A stretch of DNA of 64,000 bases, taken from Symbiodinium natans. Its lineage: Eukaryota; Sar; Dinophyceae; Suessiales; Symbiodiniaceae. The notes under the pieces are model-generated. The model worked only from the letters and a program-made list of their open reading frames with translations, was not told the origin of the DNA and ran no database searches. A program made the position numbers and the translations under genes. Each line of letters starts with the position of its first letter. The stretch's first letter is position 1. This document shows, one piece after another, positions 11,260 to 22,557 of the stretch. The stretch covers positions 1,245,501-1,309,500 of the forward strand of contig CAJNDS010001890.1 in assembly GCA_905221605.1 (NCBI GenBank), written 5' to 3'.

Positions 11260-11340
11260 ATCCAAAGCTTCAAGGAACTCCTGGGGCTCATCGGAGTCCC
11301 TCCACAAGCTGACACGGACGGCCCCTTGGCTCGAATTCAT
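11260..11340 (+). CDS. Candidate exon FKELLGLIGVPPQADTDGP
   Basis: 27 codons, acceptor actag. Frame IQSFKELLGLIGVPPQADTD, GPLARIH between telomere arrays. Confidence 0.6.
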
Positions 11341-11351
11341 TGTTTGAAAAA

Positions 11352-11452
11352 GGGGTTTAGGGTTTAGGGTTTAGGGTTAGGGTTTAGGGTTTAGGGTGTA
11401 GGGTTTAGGGCTTAGGGTTTAGAGTGTAGGGTTTAGGTTTTAGGTTTAGGGC
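11352..11452. repeat. TTTAGGG array, degenerate
   Basis: Mixed TTTAGGG and TGTAGGG units. Confidence 0.9.
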
Positions 11453-11909
11453 AATATTCCCTTATGGTCCCGATATACTATACTATAATAAACCCCCCAA
11501 AACCCTATTCTAATTATTCAGGCTCCTACAGTACCGTCGGTTGCCCCCCACCCTTTTCCTTTTTGTTGGGTTGAGTTTTTGTTCATGACCTTCATTTTCA
11601 TGGGTGGGCGATGCTAGATTTGGATCTCTTTATACCTACAGTACAAGGGCCCAGGCTAATTACATGTCTTGGTATTTCAAACCTACAGGCCCTAGTCCGT
11701 AAACCCTAAACTCTAACCTCTAAACCCTACACACCGCGGCGGGGCGGGGGGGGGGGGTTAGTTGATTCGAATTTCTCGCCATAGACTCCCCTAAACCTTT
11801 AAAGAAGTAACCCTAAACCCTGAAGCAGATAACAAAACCTCCCTTGACATAGTGGAGCCCATGAAATCAACAGAAAAAAAACACGGCTCCAGTTCTATGC
11901 AAAGCCCCA

Positions 11910-12012
11910 ACTAAACCCTAAACCCCTAAACCCCTAAACCCCTAAACCCCTAAACCCCTAAACCCCTAAACCCCTAAACCCCTAGACCCCTAGACCCCTA
12001 GACCCCTAGACC
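11910..12012. repeat. Octamer CCCCTAAA / CCCCTAGA array
   Basis: Ten or more 8-nt units instead of heptamers; later units carry the same A-to-G change, so a variant was locally amplified. Confidence 0.93.
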
Positions 12013-12025
12013 CTAAAGCCCTGAG

Positions 12026-12106
12026 GTGACGTTTGCTCCGGCCTTGGAGATTGTGACCTATTCAGTAGCAGTGGAGGAGTGCGAGGAGGAGGAGCCCGAG
12101 TGGAAG
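12026..12106 (+). CDS. Candidate exon FAPALEIVTYSVAVEECEE
   Basis: 27 codons, acceptor ctgag|GTG, donor AAG|GCAG, phase 0. Frame VTFAPALEIVTYSVAVEECE, EEEPEWK. Confidence 0.65.
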
Positions 12107-12149
12107 GCAGGGGCACCTCGCGGTTCTAGAAAACCCTGAGCCCTCAACT

Positions 12150-12237
12150 TAGGGTTTAGGGTTTAGGGTTTAGGGTTTAGGGTTTAGGGTTTAGGGTTTA
12201 GGGTTTAGGGTTTAGGGTTTAGGGTTTAGGGTTTAGG
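12150..12237. repeat. TTTAGGG array
   Basis: About 12 units in the intron after the exon at 12026-12106. Confidence 0.95.
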
Positions 12238-12480
12238 CAGCCTGAAGCCTATCTAGGAGTAGCTACCTGGTCCCTAAAGACGGGCCCTAAAATTGGGAGC
12301 CCCTGATATATAGCTTGTATACCCTCTAACACCCAGGGGCCCATACTTCAGAACCAAAAAAAGGGTTTAGGGTTTAGGGTTTGGGGTTTAGGGTTTAGGT
12401 TTTAGGTTTTAGGTTTAGGGTTTAGGGTTTTAGGTTTTGGGTTTAGGGTTTAGGGTTTAGGGTCACGAAGCTTCCCTGAG

Positions 12481-12573
12481 ACCTTAACGGCGGCATGGAG
12501 GGCTTGGGAGGTGTCGGGAAGCCCCCTTGGGGATGAGCATGAAGTCCCCTTCTGGATTCCTGCGGCTGCGCAA
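12481..12573 (+). CDS. Candidate exon WRAWEVSGSPLGDEHEVPF
   Basis: 31 codons, acceptor ctgag|ACC, donor CAA|GTAT. Frame TLTAAWRAWEVSGSPLGDEH, EVPFWIPAAAQ. The minus strand is also open. Confidence 0.5.
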
Positions 12574-13154
12574 GTATAGTTATCTTGGGGCTCTAAGACT
12601 ATAAAGAAGAACACACACACATATAAACAAAAGAGGTGCCATACATCTGTATATGAATATGTACGCTCTCGTATTCTTAAGAGTTCCAAGGCCCTAAACC
12701 CTAGACCCTAAACTCTAAACCCTAAACCCTAAATAGCAGACATGCATATGTCCGACAAAGAACTCTTAAACATACTATACCCACACATAAATATTTTCAT
12801 ATTTTTTCCGCTATAATATTTCGGATGTAGAAGCATAGTCTTAAGAGGGTGGTCGGAAAAAGTTTCTGTTTGTATCACTGTGTCCTAAGCAAACCCCTCG
12901 CAGGTGTCCCCCGCAGTCCCTGGCCTCGAAAAGACAGGGCCTTATCATCATATCATGCCACATTCTTGTTCGCGCTTAGGACTTAGGGCCGTTTATTCTG
13001 CGGTCTTAGGATTTGGGGCAGTTTTGGATCCACATACTTTTGCGGGCCGCAGGTGGAGGATTAGGGTTTAGGGTTTAGGGCTTGGGGTTTAGGGTTTAGG
13101 GTTGAGGGCTTAGGGTTTAGGGTTGAGGGTTGAGGGTTTAGGGTTTAGGGCGTC

Positions 13155-13300
13155 GCACCACGCAGCGGCAGTAGACACCATGTGGAAATGGCGCACCGAA
13201 ACACCCAGGGGGTGTGGGGGGCATGTCACGCGAAGGCACTTGTTTTCAATGCAGTCCAACAATGTTCATTGGTGCTAGGTTTCTTTCTCCCCACCCGCTC
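13155..13300 (+). CDS. Candidate exon AHRNTQGVWGACHAKALVF
   Basis: Frame SRHHVEMAHRNTQGVWGACH, AKALVFNAVQQCS. Splice sites unclear. Confidence 0.42.
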
Positions 13301-13579
13301 TGAGCCTTCACAGGCCACCACCCAAACCACTGCCTTTTAGGGTTTAGGGCTGTCGCCCTGAATTCCCATTGCTCGTGGTCCTAAAAGCAAGGCTCAGCCC
13401 TAGGGGCTGTATTCGACCACTCTCCAATGGCTCCACCCATTGTCCATCCAGTAGAAGTGTGTGGCTGCCGGGTAGTTCTGGGTCCAGGCACCCTAGAAAA
13501 GGGTGGGTACGGCCTAAGCAGGCCGGGTGGCAAATTTTTTAGGGTTTAAGGTTTGGCTCATGCTTGTCCCGGTGCCCTT

Positions 13580-13642
13580 TCAAGCCGAGCCCTCCCCATG
13601 AAACTCGCAGAGCTGCTGTGTAAGTTCGGGGTTCCGCTCAGC
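13580..13642 (+). CDS. Candidate exon MKLAELLCKFGVPLS
   Basis: Frame SRALPMKLAELLCKFGVPLS. Short, GC-rich. Confidence 0.42.
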
Positions 13643-13839
13643 TTTAGGGCTTAGGGCTCAGGGTTTGGGGTTTGGGGTTTAGGGCCTAGGGTTTAGGGTT
13701 GCAATATACCGCTCCTCTATTACTGAACCAAAAAGCCCTTAACCCAAAAGCCGTACCACCCAAAGCCCTCAAAACCCAACAAAATCTCGCAACCCTCAAG
13801 CCACCCTAAACCCTAAACCCTAAACCCTAAACCCCCGAG

Positions 13840-13910
13840 CCCTGAAAGTGACTCGTAGGCGGCCGTCCGGCGAGCTCGCCAGCGGCGGGCCGACCGGGTG
13901 CCTCCCGTGA
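13840..13910 (+). CDS. Candidate exon RRRPSGELASGGPTGCLP
   Basis: Acceptor ccgag. Frame ALKVTRRRPSGELASGGPTG, CLP, TGA. Confidence 0.38.
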
Positions 13911-13919
13911 TTGTGTGCG

Positions 13920-14080
13920 GTTTTAGGTTTTAGGGTTTAGGGTTTAGGGTTTAGGGTTTTAGGGTTTAGGGTTTAGGGTTTAGGGTTTAGGGTTTAGGGT
14001 TTATGGTTTAGGGTTTAGGGTTTTAGGGTTTAGGGTTTTAGGGTTTAGGGTTTTAGGGTTTTAGGGCTTCTAGGGTTTTC
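13920..14080. repeat. TTTAGGG/TTTTAGGG array
   Basis: About 22 units, heptamers mixed with octamers. Confidence 0.94.
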
Positions 14081-14612
14081 GGGTTCGAGGTTTAGGTTTT
14101 AGGACTTTTCGGGCTTTAGGAGTTTAGGGGTTTAAGGCCGCCTCAGGGGGGGTTAGGGGCTTTGCATGGTTTTGTGTAGGAGTTTGGTGGCTTTAGGGTT
14201 TTTAAGGTTTAAGGTTTGTAGGATTCATTGTTGAGTTTCTGTTCGGTTCAGTGTTTATATTGCCTACAGATCAAGGGTTCAGGGCTTCGTGTGGTTGAGG
14301 GATTTGGGTCTTTAAGTGCAAGGAGGGCATGGCATATACAGAACATGAACCAAATACCGGGTTTAGGGTTTAGGGTTTAGGGTTGAGGGTTTGCCATCTA
14401 AACCCCAAAACCTAAGCCTAAACCCTCTGCTACGAGGCGGCCGGAATTGCAGTGACGCCGCAGCGCTGACATCTGAGAAATCCTGCCTCTGCGTCTCTTG
14501 GCATGTAGAGACGCCTCATGTTTAGGCCTTATGGAAAAAAGGAGCGATCTAAACCCTAGAGGCGCGTAGGTGAGGGTTTAGCGTTTAGAGGTCATCTCAT
14601 GTACTTCCTCAG

Positions 14613-14723
14613 GCCATGACAGGGGCCAAGATCGATAGCAGACTAACAGGCTCAGTGGTCGACGGTGTAAGGTCAAACTTCTGCAGACTGGAGATTCGAA
14701 CGCTGTCGTGGGGTTGCCTGTGA
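14613..14723 (+). CDS. Candidate exon KIDSRLTGSVVDGVRSNFC
   Basis: Acceptor cctcag|GCC. Frame AMTGAKIDSRLTGSVVDGVR, SNFCRLEIRTLSWGCL, TGA. Confidence 0.45.
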   Translation, partial: AMTGAKIDSRLTGSVVDGVRSNFCRLEIRTLSWGCL

Positions 14724-15020
14724 GTTTTTTCAGGGGCGACTCGGGTGAAGAGACTACGGGAGGCTATGGAGCTTTATTAGGGTTTACTAAAGTTTAAAGA
14801 ACGGGTTCAACTCCGACTACAAAGCCTGCAGACCCAACTGCCAAAATCCTACACCCTTAACTCCAAAACCGCGTATTCTAAGTGGGGATTAAACAATCAA
14901 ACTCTGCGGGAGGGGAGTACATAAACCCTGCAGAGAGCTCGCCGCAGGTACACGCAGCGATTTAGGGTGTTGTGCGTTTAGGGAGTTTAGGGTGGGTGGT
15001 TATGGGCTTGGCGTGTGCAG

Positions 15021-15143
15021 GGCGTGCCAAGAGCAGCCGTCACCTCGATGACTGCTCGCAGTGGCAGGGGCGTCGCGTCAAGTTTGCCTTGCATTCCACA
15101 AGCGCGGGCACCTGCGATGGAAGAGGGAAGGCCACGACCGCGA
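15021..15143 (+). CDS. Candidate exon SQWQGRRVKFALHSTSAGT
   Basis: Acceptor gtgcag. Frame RAKSSRHLDDCSQWQGRRVK, FALHSTSAGTCDGRGKATTA; GT donor GCGAG|GTCT. Confidence 0.5.
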
Positions 15144-15567
15144 GGTCTTTAGGATTTAGTCGAAGTTGAGGCCCAATCCCTTACCCTAAACCCTAAACCC
15201 TAAACCCTAAATCCAAGAGGTACATGTGGGTTGGGGGTCTTGGAAAGCTTCAAGGTGCAGGCCGGAGGAGTATTTCGGGCGTATGCAGCACAGTTTTCAG
15301 CTTTCCATGTGGCTCTTTGGGGGCCTTCAGCCTTAGGGTTTAACGGTTAGGGCGGTTAGGGAGTAGGGTTAAGGGCTTAGACCCTATGCCCTCAACCCTA
15401 AAAGCTCGACCCCCCCATTCAAGAGCTGGCCTGCACCTTGGCAACACGATCTCTCTTCCTGAGTGTGTGTGTCTGCTGCTGGGGGGCTAATTCAGCCGAG
15501 AGCTCGAGGGTTAGGTCAAAGGTGTAGGCTTCAACCGTGAATCGTATGCAGAGACTGCCCAAAAAGA

Positions 15568-15589
15568 GCGAGAGAGAGAGAGAGAGAGA

Positions 15590-15624
<35 letters not shown>

Positions 15625-15625
15625 G
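15568..15625. repeat. GA/GAGT microsatellite
   Basis: (GA)n followed by GTGAGA units. Confidence 0.9.
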
Positions 15626-16382
15626 GTGTGAGGCTGTGTGTGTGTGTATGAAATCCTGGAACTGCCCCAGCTATTACAGCCCCTGGAGATTTCCATAATA
15701 TGTTTCCTCACAGAACATCACTAAAAGACACACACGGCCCTGGTGCTTCACTTTGCACATACTAGGGCATGCAAGGCATGGACCACTCGAATCACTAGAG
15801 GTGTCGTGTTCGAGCTCCCGCATGCTGTTTCACGAAATCGTTCGATATGGTTCGTGCGACCGCTGAGTCTGCAGCAGGGCATGGGGCGTCAGGTCAGTCC
15901 CGCCAACCTTAGGGTTTAGGGTTTAGGGTTTAGGGTTTAGGGTTTAGGGTTTAGGGTTCGGCCAACAATGTTTTTTGCTTAATGTGTTGCTACCCAAACC
16001 ACGCATCTACACCACATCTTGAACTCCCTAAACCTGTGTTGTGCTGAATCCTCATCTCCAGCTGACTCCCTGAACTAGAACTCGCGAACCCTAAGCCAGA
16101 CATAAAGAAAAAGCTGCATGTCGTGCTTCGGATGGCGCCGGACCTATAATTTGTGTAATTGCGGCTTGGCCGCAGTGTCAACTGCTGCAGTCAGACTACC
16201 TGCCTTTGATGCACGCAGATCCCTAAATCCTAAACCCTAAACTCTAAACTCTAGACCCCGAAACTTTTCTTGGGTTTAAGCGGACCTTGTTTTCGGAATA
16301 CTGTTCACAGGCTTTGATAGGGGTCAACCCAGGTAGAGTGGACCCATCCTTGTTAGACCCCTGCAAGATCTGTCGTCTCTGG

Positions 16383-16480
16383 GTGGATGTTCTCCCGTAT
16401 ACTAACAGACCCTCATAGGGATTATAATCGAGGGTACTATCATCCCGATTAAGGACTGTTGGTATAACGGGAACCATCCC
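16383..16480. mobile_element. Family E element
   Basis: GGATGTTCTCCCGTATAC ... GGTATAACGGGAACCATCC, inner GACTGTTGG; an older copy. Confidence 0.6.
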
Positions 16481-16496
16481 AAGTTTAGGGCGTAGG

Positions 16497-16598
16497 GCTT
16501 ATGCATTCTTGAAGTACATGCGTGCACCAGCAAGGCCAGGTCAGTTGCAGCTCTTGGCTACTGCATGCCAGGTGTCCTCGATCAGACTTGTTGCATGA
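16497..16598 (+). CDS. Candidate exon FLKYMRAPARPGQLQLLAT
   Basis: Frame AYAFLKYMRAPARPGQLQLL, ATACQVSSIRLVA, TGA. It starts just after a GGGATGTTCCC-type inverted repeat. Confidence 0.38.
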   Translation, partial: AYAFLKYMRAPARPGQLQLLATACQVSSIRLVA

Positions 16599-16639
16599 CG
16601 CATGCCCAATGCTCTTGAAGAAACTTCGCGTTTGAAGTT

Positions 16640-17170
16640 CAGTCCGTCCTAAACCCGACATCTAAGTACCCTCAATACCCCACATACCCTAACTACCCTC
16701 AATATCCCAAATAGCCCCCTCAATACCCTAACTACCCTAGAACATTCAGACTCTGGGAGTCTGGGAGCAGCCCGGCTGCCAGTAAATCAACAACCCTCAG
16801 CCCTAAGAGTTTCAAGCCCTAGCGCCCACGTGAGCACACGAACTCTAAATCCCTAAATCCTAGCCCCTAAACCCTGAAATCCTAAACCCTCAAGCCCTTA
16901 AACCCAAAATCCTAAACCCTGAGCCCCTTGAACCCTTCAGTCCCCAACCCCTTAAACTCTAGATCCTAAACCCTGAACCCATAAGCTTCCGATATACATC
17001 CAAAGCAGGGCTCAGCCTAGAGCTAGCAAACTAGGTAGGCGCTTGGGACCTTATTGGGATTAAGAGGGTCACATGGAGACCCCTAATACCCCCAAATAGT
17101 AGGATCCCCTTGCGAAATGGACCACAACAAGGTACCCTGGATATCGTGAACCCCCCATACTCAGGAACAT
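16640..17170. other. Degenerate telomere-like tract and family F half element
   Basis: Tracts such as CCCTCAATACCC and CCCTAAATCC are decayed arrays; a family F half element spans 17045-17165. Confidence 0.5.
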
Positions 17171-17329
17171 TTTTCCGAAACCCTAAACCCTAAACCCTAA
17201 ACCCGAAACCCGAAACCCGAAACCACCCCACTCTCTTGTCTTTTACGGTTTTACGGGCCGCCCTAGCACAAAGTTAGTTTCGGATTGGGGCCGAGGAGGT
17301 CTTCTTCCTCTGCAGCTCCTGGCTTGCTA

Positions 17330-17400
17330 GGGTTTAAGGAGGGTTTAAGGAGGGTTTAAGGAGGGTTTAAGGAGGGTTTAAGGGTTTAGGGTGTAGGGTG
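17330..17400. repeat. GGGTTTAAGGA undecamer repeat
   Basis: Four to five tandem GGGTTTAAGGA units merging into TTTAGGG. Confidence 0.85.
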
Positions 17401-17527
17401 TAGGGTTTGGGGTAAAATGGTACCTTGTGTTCTTTCTTATTACCGACTTTTGGGTGTTATACAAGGACCTCAATTCCCTCACTGCCTACCACGTGGATCC
17501 CGTCCAGGAAGACTCTATATAGATTCC

Positions 17528-17653
17528 TACTTGGAGGTTCATGGTACTTCTTAACCAATTGTAACTGTACTTCTGCCCCACTTATAAGCCCCCTAAGTGC
17601 CCGAATATGGTTATAAGTACAGTGATAGGTAGTACCATGAACCTCCAAGTAGG
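17528..17653. mobile_element. Family G inverted-repeat element (CTTGGAGGTTCATGG)
   Basis: CTACTTGGAGGTTCATGGTA ... TACCATGAACCTCCAAGTAG, about 20-bp arms, inner TATAAGCCCC and GGTTATAAGTAC. Confidence 0.78.
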
Positions 17654-17869
17654 CCACCAACTGAGCTCTTTTCTTGGAGGGGTACCGAATGTTCTTGTCC
17701 CCAGGGTTGAAGGCTCTACGGCTTAATTCGGGACCCTACGCCCTAAACCCTAAACCCTAAACCCTAAACCCTAAACCCTAAACCCTAAACCCTGGAATCA
17801 AAAGAGGAACTCTAGTTTTACGGGACCTCGCAGAATCCTCAACACCTAAAATCTGGCTGAAGGCAGGCT

Positions 17870-17980
17870 GGGTTTAGGGTTTAGGGCGTAGGGTTTAGGG
17901 TTTAGGGTTTAGGGTTTAGGGTTTAGGGTTTAGGGTTTAGGGTTTAGGGTTTAGGGTTTAGGGTTTAGGGTTTAGGGTAG
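17870..17980. repeat. TTTAGGG array
   Basis: About 15 units. Confidence 0.95.
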
Positions 17981-18199
17981 CTGTTCGGGTTTCGGATTCA
18001 AGGTTTAGGGCATACTTAGTTGATAGACCTAGAACCCTAATGGCACGCTATCAGTTTGGTGGTGTTTGGACTGCGTGCTGAGCCTGAGCCCGAGCCTTAT
18101 ATCGCAAATAGGCAAAGATAGGCTTTTGGGTTTGCAGTTTACAGAGTCCCCAAAACGCAAACCAGAAACCACCCACCTCACCCCCCAACCCCCGCGCAG

Positions 18200-18247
18200 G
18201 TGAGGAAGCAACCTTCGTCGCGGAGGCTTGCAAATCGTCTTTTGGGG
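18200..18247 (+). CDS. Candidate exon EEATFVAEACKSSFGG
   Basis: Acceptor ccgcgcag. Frame GEEATFVAEACKSSFGG. Confidence 0.4.
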
Positions 18248-18690
18248 GGAGTAAACCCTAAACCCTAAACCCTACACCCCCTGTGGACTTTCTTGGGACG
18301 TGTCTCTGGGGTCTTAAGTCGGGAAGGCTGCAAACCTAAACCCTAAATCCCGAGCCTGGCACGGGTTTAGGGTTATTTCACAACAGATACTAGGTTCTGG
18401 CTAAGGAACATAAATTAGGGTACACTCAGCTCACATGTCTAAATCAGCGTGTGTGTGTGTGTGTGTATAACAACGACGCCCTTCCAAAGTGTCATGCGGC
18501 ATGCTAAATTCCAAGTCTTGATCCGTACACCTAAAGGAAACCCTAGCCCTGATCCGGACACCTGTCAGGTTTCGGGTTTGCATCACAGGCTTCCGTTCCC
18601 CCCCTCCCCACCCCCCCCGCCCCCCCCCCCCCCCCCCCTTCCTGCCGCACCCCCCCCCATCAAGAACGAAACGTTCCTTTGATTTAGCAG

Positions 18691-18788
18691 TTGTGGAGAA
18701 GTTGTCGACGACTGTGCAGGGGCGGTCCCAAATTGCACGTCCTTTCTTGATTTACGCGAGTTTCTTACCACCAGGTTACCAGGCTTAG
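18691..18788 (+). CDS. Candidate exon LIYASFLPPGYQA
   Basis: Acceptor tttagcag. Frame VVEKLSTTVQGRSQIARPFL, IYASFLPPGYQA, then TAG. Confidence 0.45.
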
Positions 18789-19019
18789 GTACGCAAGGAG
18801 GTATCCTAAGGAGCAGCAATCAGAGGATCGAGGGGCTCTGTGAATGATCGAAGGGAGGAGTGATTTAGTGCTTTGGCTTTCACGTGGATTTAGTTTTCGG
18901 GATGAAGAGAATCTCAAGAACAGCCCCCCCCCCCCCCCCCCCCCCCCAATGTTTTCGCAGCTTGCATGGCAGGACGCCAGAATCTGGCGGGACCTGTAGA
19001 GGCAAGCGGCTCAGGGTTG

Positions 19020-19930
19020 AGTTTAAGGCTGAGGGCGGGGGGCTGTCCCGTCCTTGACCCTAAGCCCTATAAACCCTAAGCCCTAAGCCCTAAACCCTAA
19101 ACCCTAAACCCTGAACCCTGAACCCTAAACCCTGAACCCTGAACCCTGAACCCTAAACCCAGCCCCCCTAAAACATCTTCTGGCTGGTTGGGGCTTTACC
19201 CTGCTCTGACTCGTTCTTGTGTTGAGGCGTTGTGAGTTTTGAAGCTTCAGGCAAGTCAGGACCTTCCACAGAATCAGGGGTTCAAAGGTTTTGGGTCGGG
19301 GGCTTAGGGGATCAGAGGAGCGTAGGCTTTCAGACGGTTCTTTGGGGGTTGAGGGTTGAGAGTTTAGGGTGGGGAGGGCCCTCAGTCGTCCACTATTCAA
19401 CCCAGTCCCCAAGGCCACCGTAGCAAGCTCCGCTCCTCTCTCCGGAACCGCGGTTTAGGGTTGAGGGTTTAGGGGTTCGGGTTTCGGATTTAGGGAAAGC
19501 CAACGCAGGAGTGGGGGCCACCACCTGAAAACAGGTAGCAGCTCTTTGCACAAGTATGGAGGGGGCTGTTCCCAATTTCGGGGCGCTGTGCATGTTGAGC
19601 TTTGTCAACAAAACGGACTGCCAAGTTCTCAGCCCGAAGCCCTGATTTGGGGGACCCCTGAAATACCCCCCCTACTAGTGAGTAGGATTCCCTTAGAATA
19701 AGAACCCCCTGACAGTAGGATTCCCTTATAATAAGGACCTCAAGAAGGTACCCCCTTAACATCGGAAACCCCCCATTTCAACAACACCACATCCGTAGTA
19801 TTCACTGCCCATAAGCCTTCGTATGACCCCACTTGAGGGTTCATTGGGTACTTAGAAAAGTGGGGTTGTAAGTGCCAGCATAGCTCCCTTCTTACAACCC
19901 TTCCTACAAGCACCCGACGCACCTCTAAGT
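19020..19930. other. No gene recognised; decayed repeats
   Basis: CCCTAAA/CCCTGAA array at 19083-19160, family F fragments at 19640-19770, and a GGTTCATTGGGTACTTA G-like fragment near 19835. Confidence 0.45.
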
Positions 19931-20032
19931 CCTAAACCCTAAAACCCTTAAATCCTTAAACCCTAAAAACCTAAACCAGAAACCCTAAAACCCTAAAACC
20001 CTTAAATCATCAATGGTTGCAGGGTTGCGAAG

Positions 20033-20115
20033 CTGAGAACAACCCCTCAACATGGCTTGCAGAAGCATGCCGCGACCATGGCTTGGCAGTGTACTCTCTT
20101 TCTTGAAACCGTAGG
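20033..20115 (+). CDS. Candidate exon HGLQKHAATMAWQCTLFLE
   Basis: Acceptor ggttgcag. Frame VAKLRTTPQHGLQKHAATMA, WQCTLFLETV. Confidence 0.42.
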
Positions 20116-20636
20116 GAAATTAGGGTTTAGGGCTTAGGGTATAGGGCTTAGGGGTTTAGGGTTTAGGGTTTAGGGTAGTGAGGGGAGGATTTTCAGCCAA
20201 AGCTCCAACGTGGCAGTAGAAAAGAAGCACTTACGAACCCTAAAAAAGCATAAACCCCAGACTGTATTTATAAAGGGTGCCCCTACTTTGGGAAAGATAC
20301 TTTGTTTTGGGTTTAGGGATGTGGGTTTGGTAGTGGTGGCGCTTGCATTGTCAACAGCGGAGCTTGTGGCTCAGCGTTTCTGTGACGCAGGCCTCGGTGT
20401 TTTCAACCCTTCTTGCTGTGTTGGTTTAAGGTGTGATTCTTTAGCCTGGTTTAGGGTTTAGGGTTTAGGGTTTAGGGTTTAGGGTTTAGGGTTTAGGGTT
20501 TAGGGTTTAGGGAGCTTCGGATTGGCGAGCTGACCCCACAGCCCCAGAGCCCTGACACAAAAAAAGGCGCCCTGACGCAATTTGCGTTTAGGTCTTGGGG
20601 GATTGCTATTTTTTTACTTAATTCCCAGTTTAGCGT

Positions 20637-20757
20637 GCAGGGTTTAGGGTTTAGGGTTTAGGGTTTTGGGTTTTGGGTTTTGGGTTTAGGGGTTAGGGGT
20701 TAGGGGTTAGGGGTTAGGGGTTAGGGTTTAGGGTTTAGGGTTTAGGGTTTAGGGTTT
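20637..20757. repeat. TTTAGGG array with GGGTTTT and GGGGTTA variants
   Basis: Variants occur in runs; ends at the acceptor before the exon at 20761. Confidence 0.93.
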
Positions 20758-20760
20758 AAG

Positions 20761-20895
20761 AAACGACGTGCTCTCAGAGGCGTCAGTAGGCGGCCGCGGG
20801 CGGAGCCCGTGGGCGAAGCCGGGGTACGCCGAAAGCCTGGTTGCTTCCAGGAGGTGGGCGCATGCCTTCCAGCACCCAGGCTTGGCAGATAAGTT
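20761..20895 (+). CDS. Candidate exon AESLVASRRWAHAFQHPGL
   Basis: Acceptor tttaag at the end of a TTTAGGG array. Frame NDVLSEASVGGRGRSPWAKP, GYAESLVASRRWAHAFQHPG, LADKF. Confidence 0.55.
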
Positions 20896-21058
20896 CACCC
20901 TAAACCCTAAACCCTGAACCCTAAACCCTGAACCCTAAACCCTGAGCCCTAAACCCAAACCCCTAACCCCTAAATCCTGAACCCTCAACCCTAAACTCAC
21001 TGGAACACGGAGAATCGAATCGATTCCCCTCTCCAAAATCCTAAACCCTCTAACACCT

Positions 21059-21231
21059 TTTGAGGTCCGCCCTCCTCCCCTAATCCAAAAGGTAACCTGG
21101 GACCTGGCAAGCATACGCCTTCCGAGTTTTCGCATCACCTTGCGGTTTCTCAGCAAGCCGCCCGCAGTTTTCATTTCCGTCACCTCGGAACGAGTGTACA
21201 GAGGCCGTGAGAGGGGACATGCTCGGGCTTA
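21059..21231 (+). CDS. Candidate exon RITLRFLSKPPAVFISVTS
   Basis: Plus frame EVRPPPLIQKVTWDLASIRL, PSFRITLRFLSKPPAVFISV, TSERVYRGRERGHARA. The minus strand is open over part of it. Confidence 0.42.
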
Positions 21232-21608
21232 GGACCGTAAACCCTAAACCCTAAACCCTAAACCCTAGACCCTAGACCCTAAACCTTAAAAACCCCTAAA
21301 TATGTATATTTCTTTACGAGGTTCGTGTTCGCTACAAAAACGCTTTCAAAATATGAAGCAATGCGCCCGCGAAAGTCTCGCAATGTTTCCGCGAAAGGCA
21401 AGCCATACTCTGCGAGAGTTGTATGATACGCGGCAGACTTGATCATCATCATCATCGTCATCATCGTCGTGATCATCTTGAACCCTGTAAATATGCCAGA
21501 TAGTTACCCCAAACCAGTCCAAGCCAAGCTTTTGAGCGAAAGTGCAAAATTGCAGGTGTTTTTGCCTCGTCAGAGTCGGTCTGTTTTGGGAAATTCGCTG
21601 TAGATCTA

Positions 21609-21701
<93 letters not shown>

Positions 21702-21705
21702 GACT

Positions 21706-21761
<56 letters not shown>

Positions 21762-21788
21762 TACTACTACTACTACTACTACTACTAT
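21609..21788. repeat. Compound TAC / GAC microsatellite
   Basis: About 30 TAC, then about 20 GAC, then TAC again, followed by imperfect CAC/TAC units to 21850. Long Leu/Ser/Val open frames across it are artefacts. Confidence 0.95.
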
Positions 21789-22048
21789 CGCGAGCACTAG
21801 CACTAGCACTTCCACTACCACGACCACTACCATTACCACTACCGCTACCAATGTTTTGAGCCAAAGGTACGAGACAGACCCACCCACTGAGACAGTACTT
21901 GTATTTCCTATTCGCAAAAGACATTGCGAAAGGTTAAGGACGTAGGCTGTCCCAGATATCAGTCCGAAGCTTTAGATATTCGTGGGGTCTTCCCGACGGA
22001 ACCTGAAACCTGAAACCCGAAACCCTAAACCTAAAGCGCTACAAAGCT

Positions 22049-22167
22049 TTGCTGCGCAGAGACCTCTCCCGGGCTACGGCTCGCCGAAGTAAGTCACGCC
22101 TGGAGGGTCGAGGACGTCGCACTGCCCACAGTGCCGTGCGCATGACGAGCACCCAGAGTAGGCCCTT
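22049..22167 (+). CDS. Weak exon candidate, Arg-rich
   Basis: Frame LLRRDLSRATARRSKSRLEG, RGRRTAHSAVRMTSTQSRP. Confidence 0.33.
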
Positions 22168-22324
22168 AAGTTTAGGGTTTGGGGTTTAGGGTTCAGGGTT
22201 TAGGGTTTAGGGCTTAGGGTTTAGGGTTTAGGGTTTAGGGTTGCCCTTGAGCCTCCTGTTTGTTAAGGGTTTAGGTTCCCTGAAAAGCCGCTTGTTAAAA
22301 ATGGGTATTCCTAGAATATCCCTG

Positions 22325-22405
22325 GGTCTAGATGAGGATGGCTCGCGGAACCACGGGGCGGATCGACCGGGGTCTCAGCTGCTTGGTTCGGGTTTGGTTG
22401 TGTCG
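22325..22405 (+). CDS. Weak exon candidate NHGADRPGSQLLGSGLVVS
   Basis: Frame GLDEDGSRNHGADRPGSQLL, GSGLVVSVQ, running into a 150-bp TTTAGGG array. Confidence 0.36.
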
Positions 22406-22557
22406 GTTCAGGGTTTAGGGTTTAGGGTTTAGGGTTAGGGTTTAGGGTTTAGGGTTTAGGGTTTAGGGTTTAGGGTTTAGGGTTTAGGGTTTAGGGTTTA
22501 GGGTTTAGGGTTTAGGGTTTAGGGTTTAGGGTTTAGGGTTTAGGGTTAGGGTTTAGT
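22406..22557. repeat. TTTAGGG array
   Basis: About 21 units. Confidence 0.95.

Noticed and set aside
14640-14710. tRNA-like GATTCGAAC
   Set aside because: Flanking five-base stems do not pair; the region reads better as an exon.
15770-15835. tRNA-like B box (GTTCGAGCTCC) between GCATGC repeats
   Set aside because: The T stem does not pair and no A box or acceptor stem of proper length exists.
21346-21924. 192-codon Ser/Arg ORF and its Leu- and Val-rich counterparts
   Set aside because: They are translations of the TAC/GAC microsatellite in different frames.
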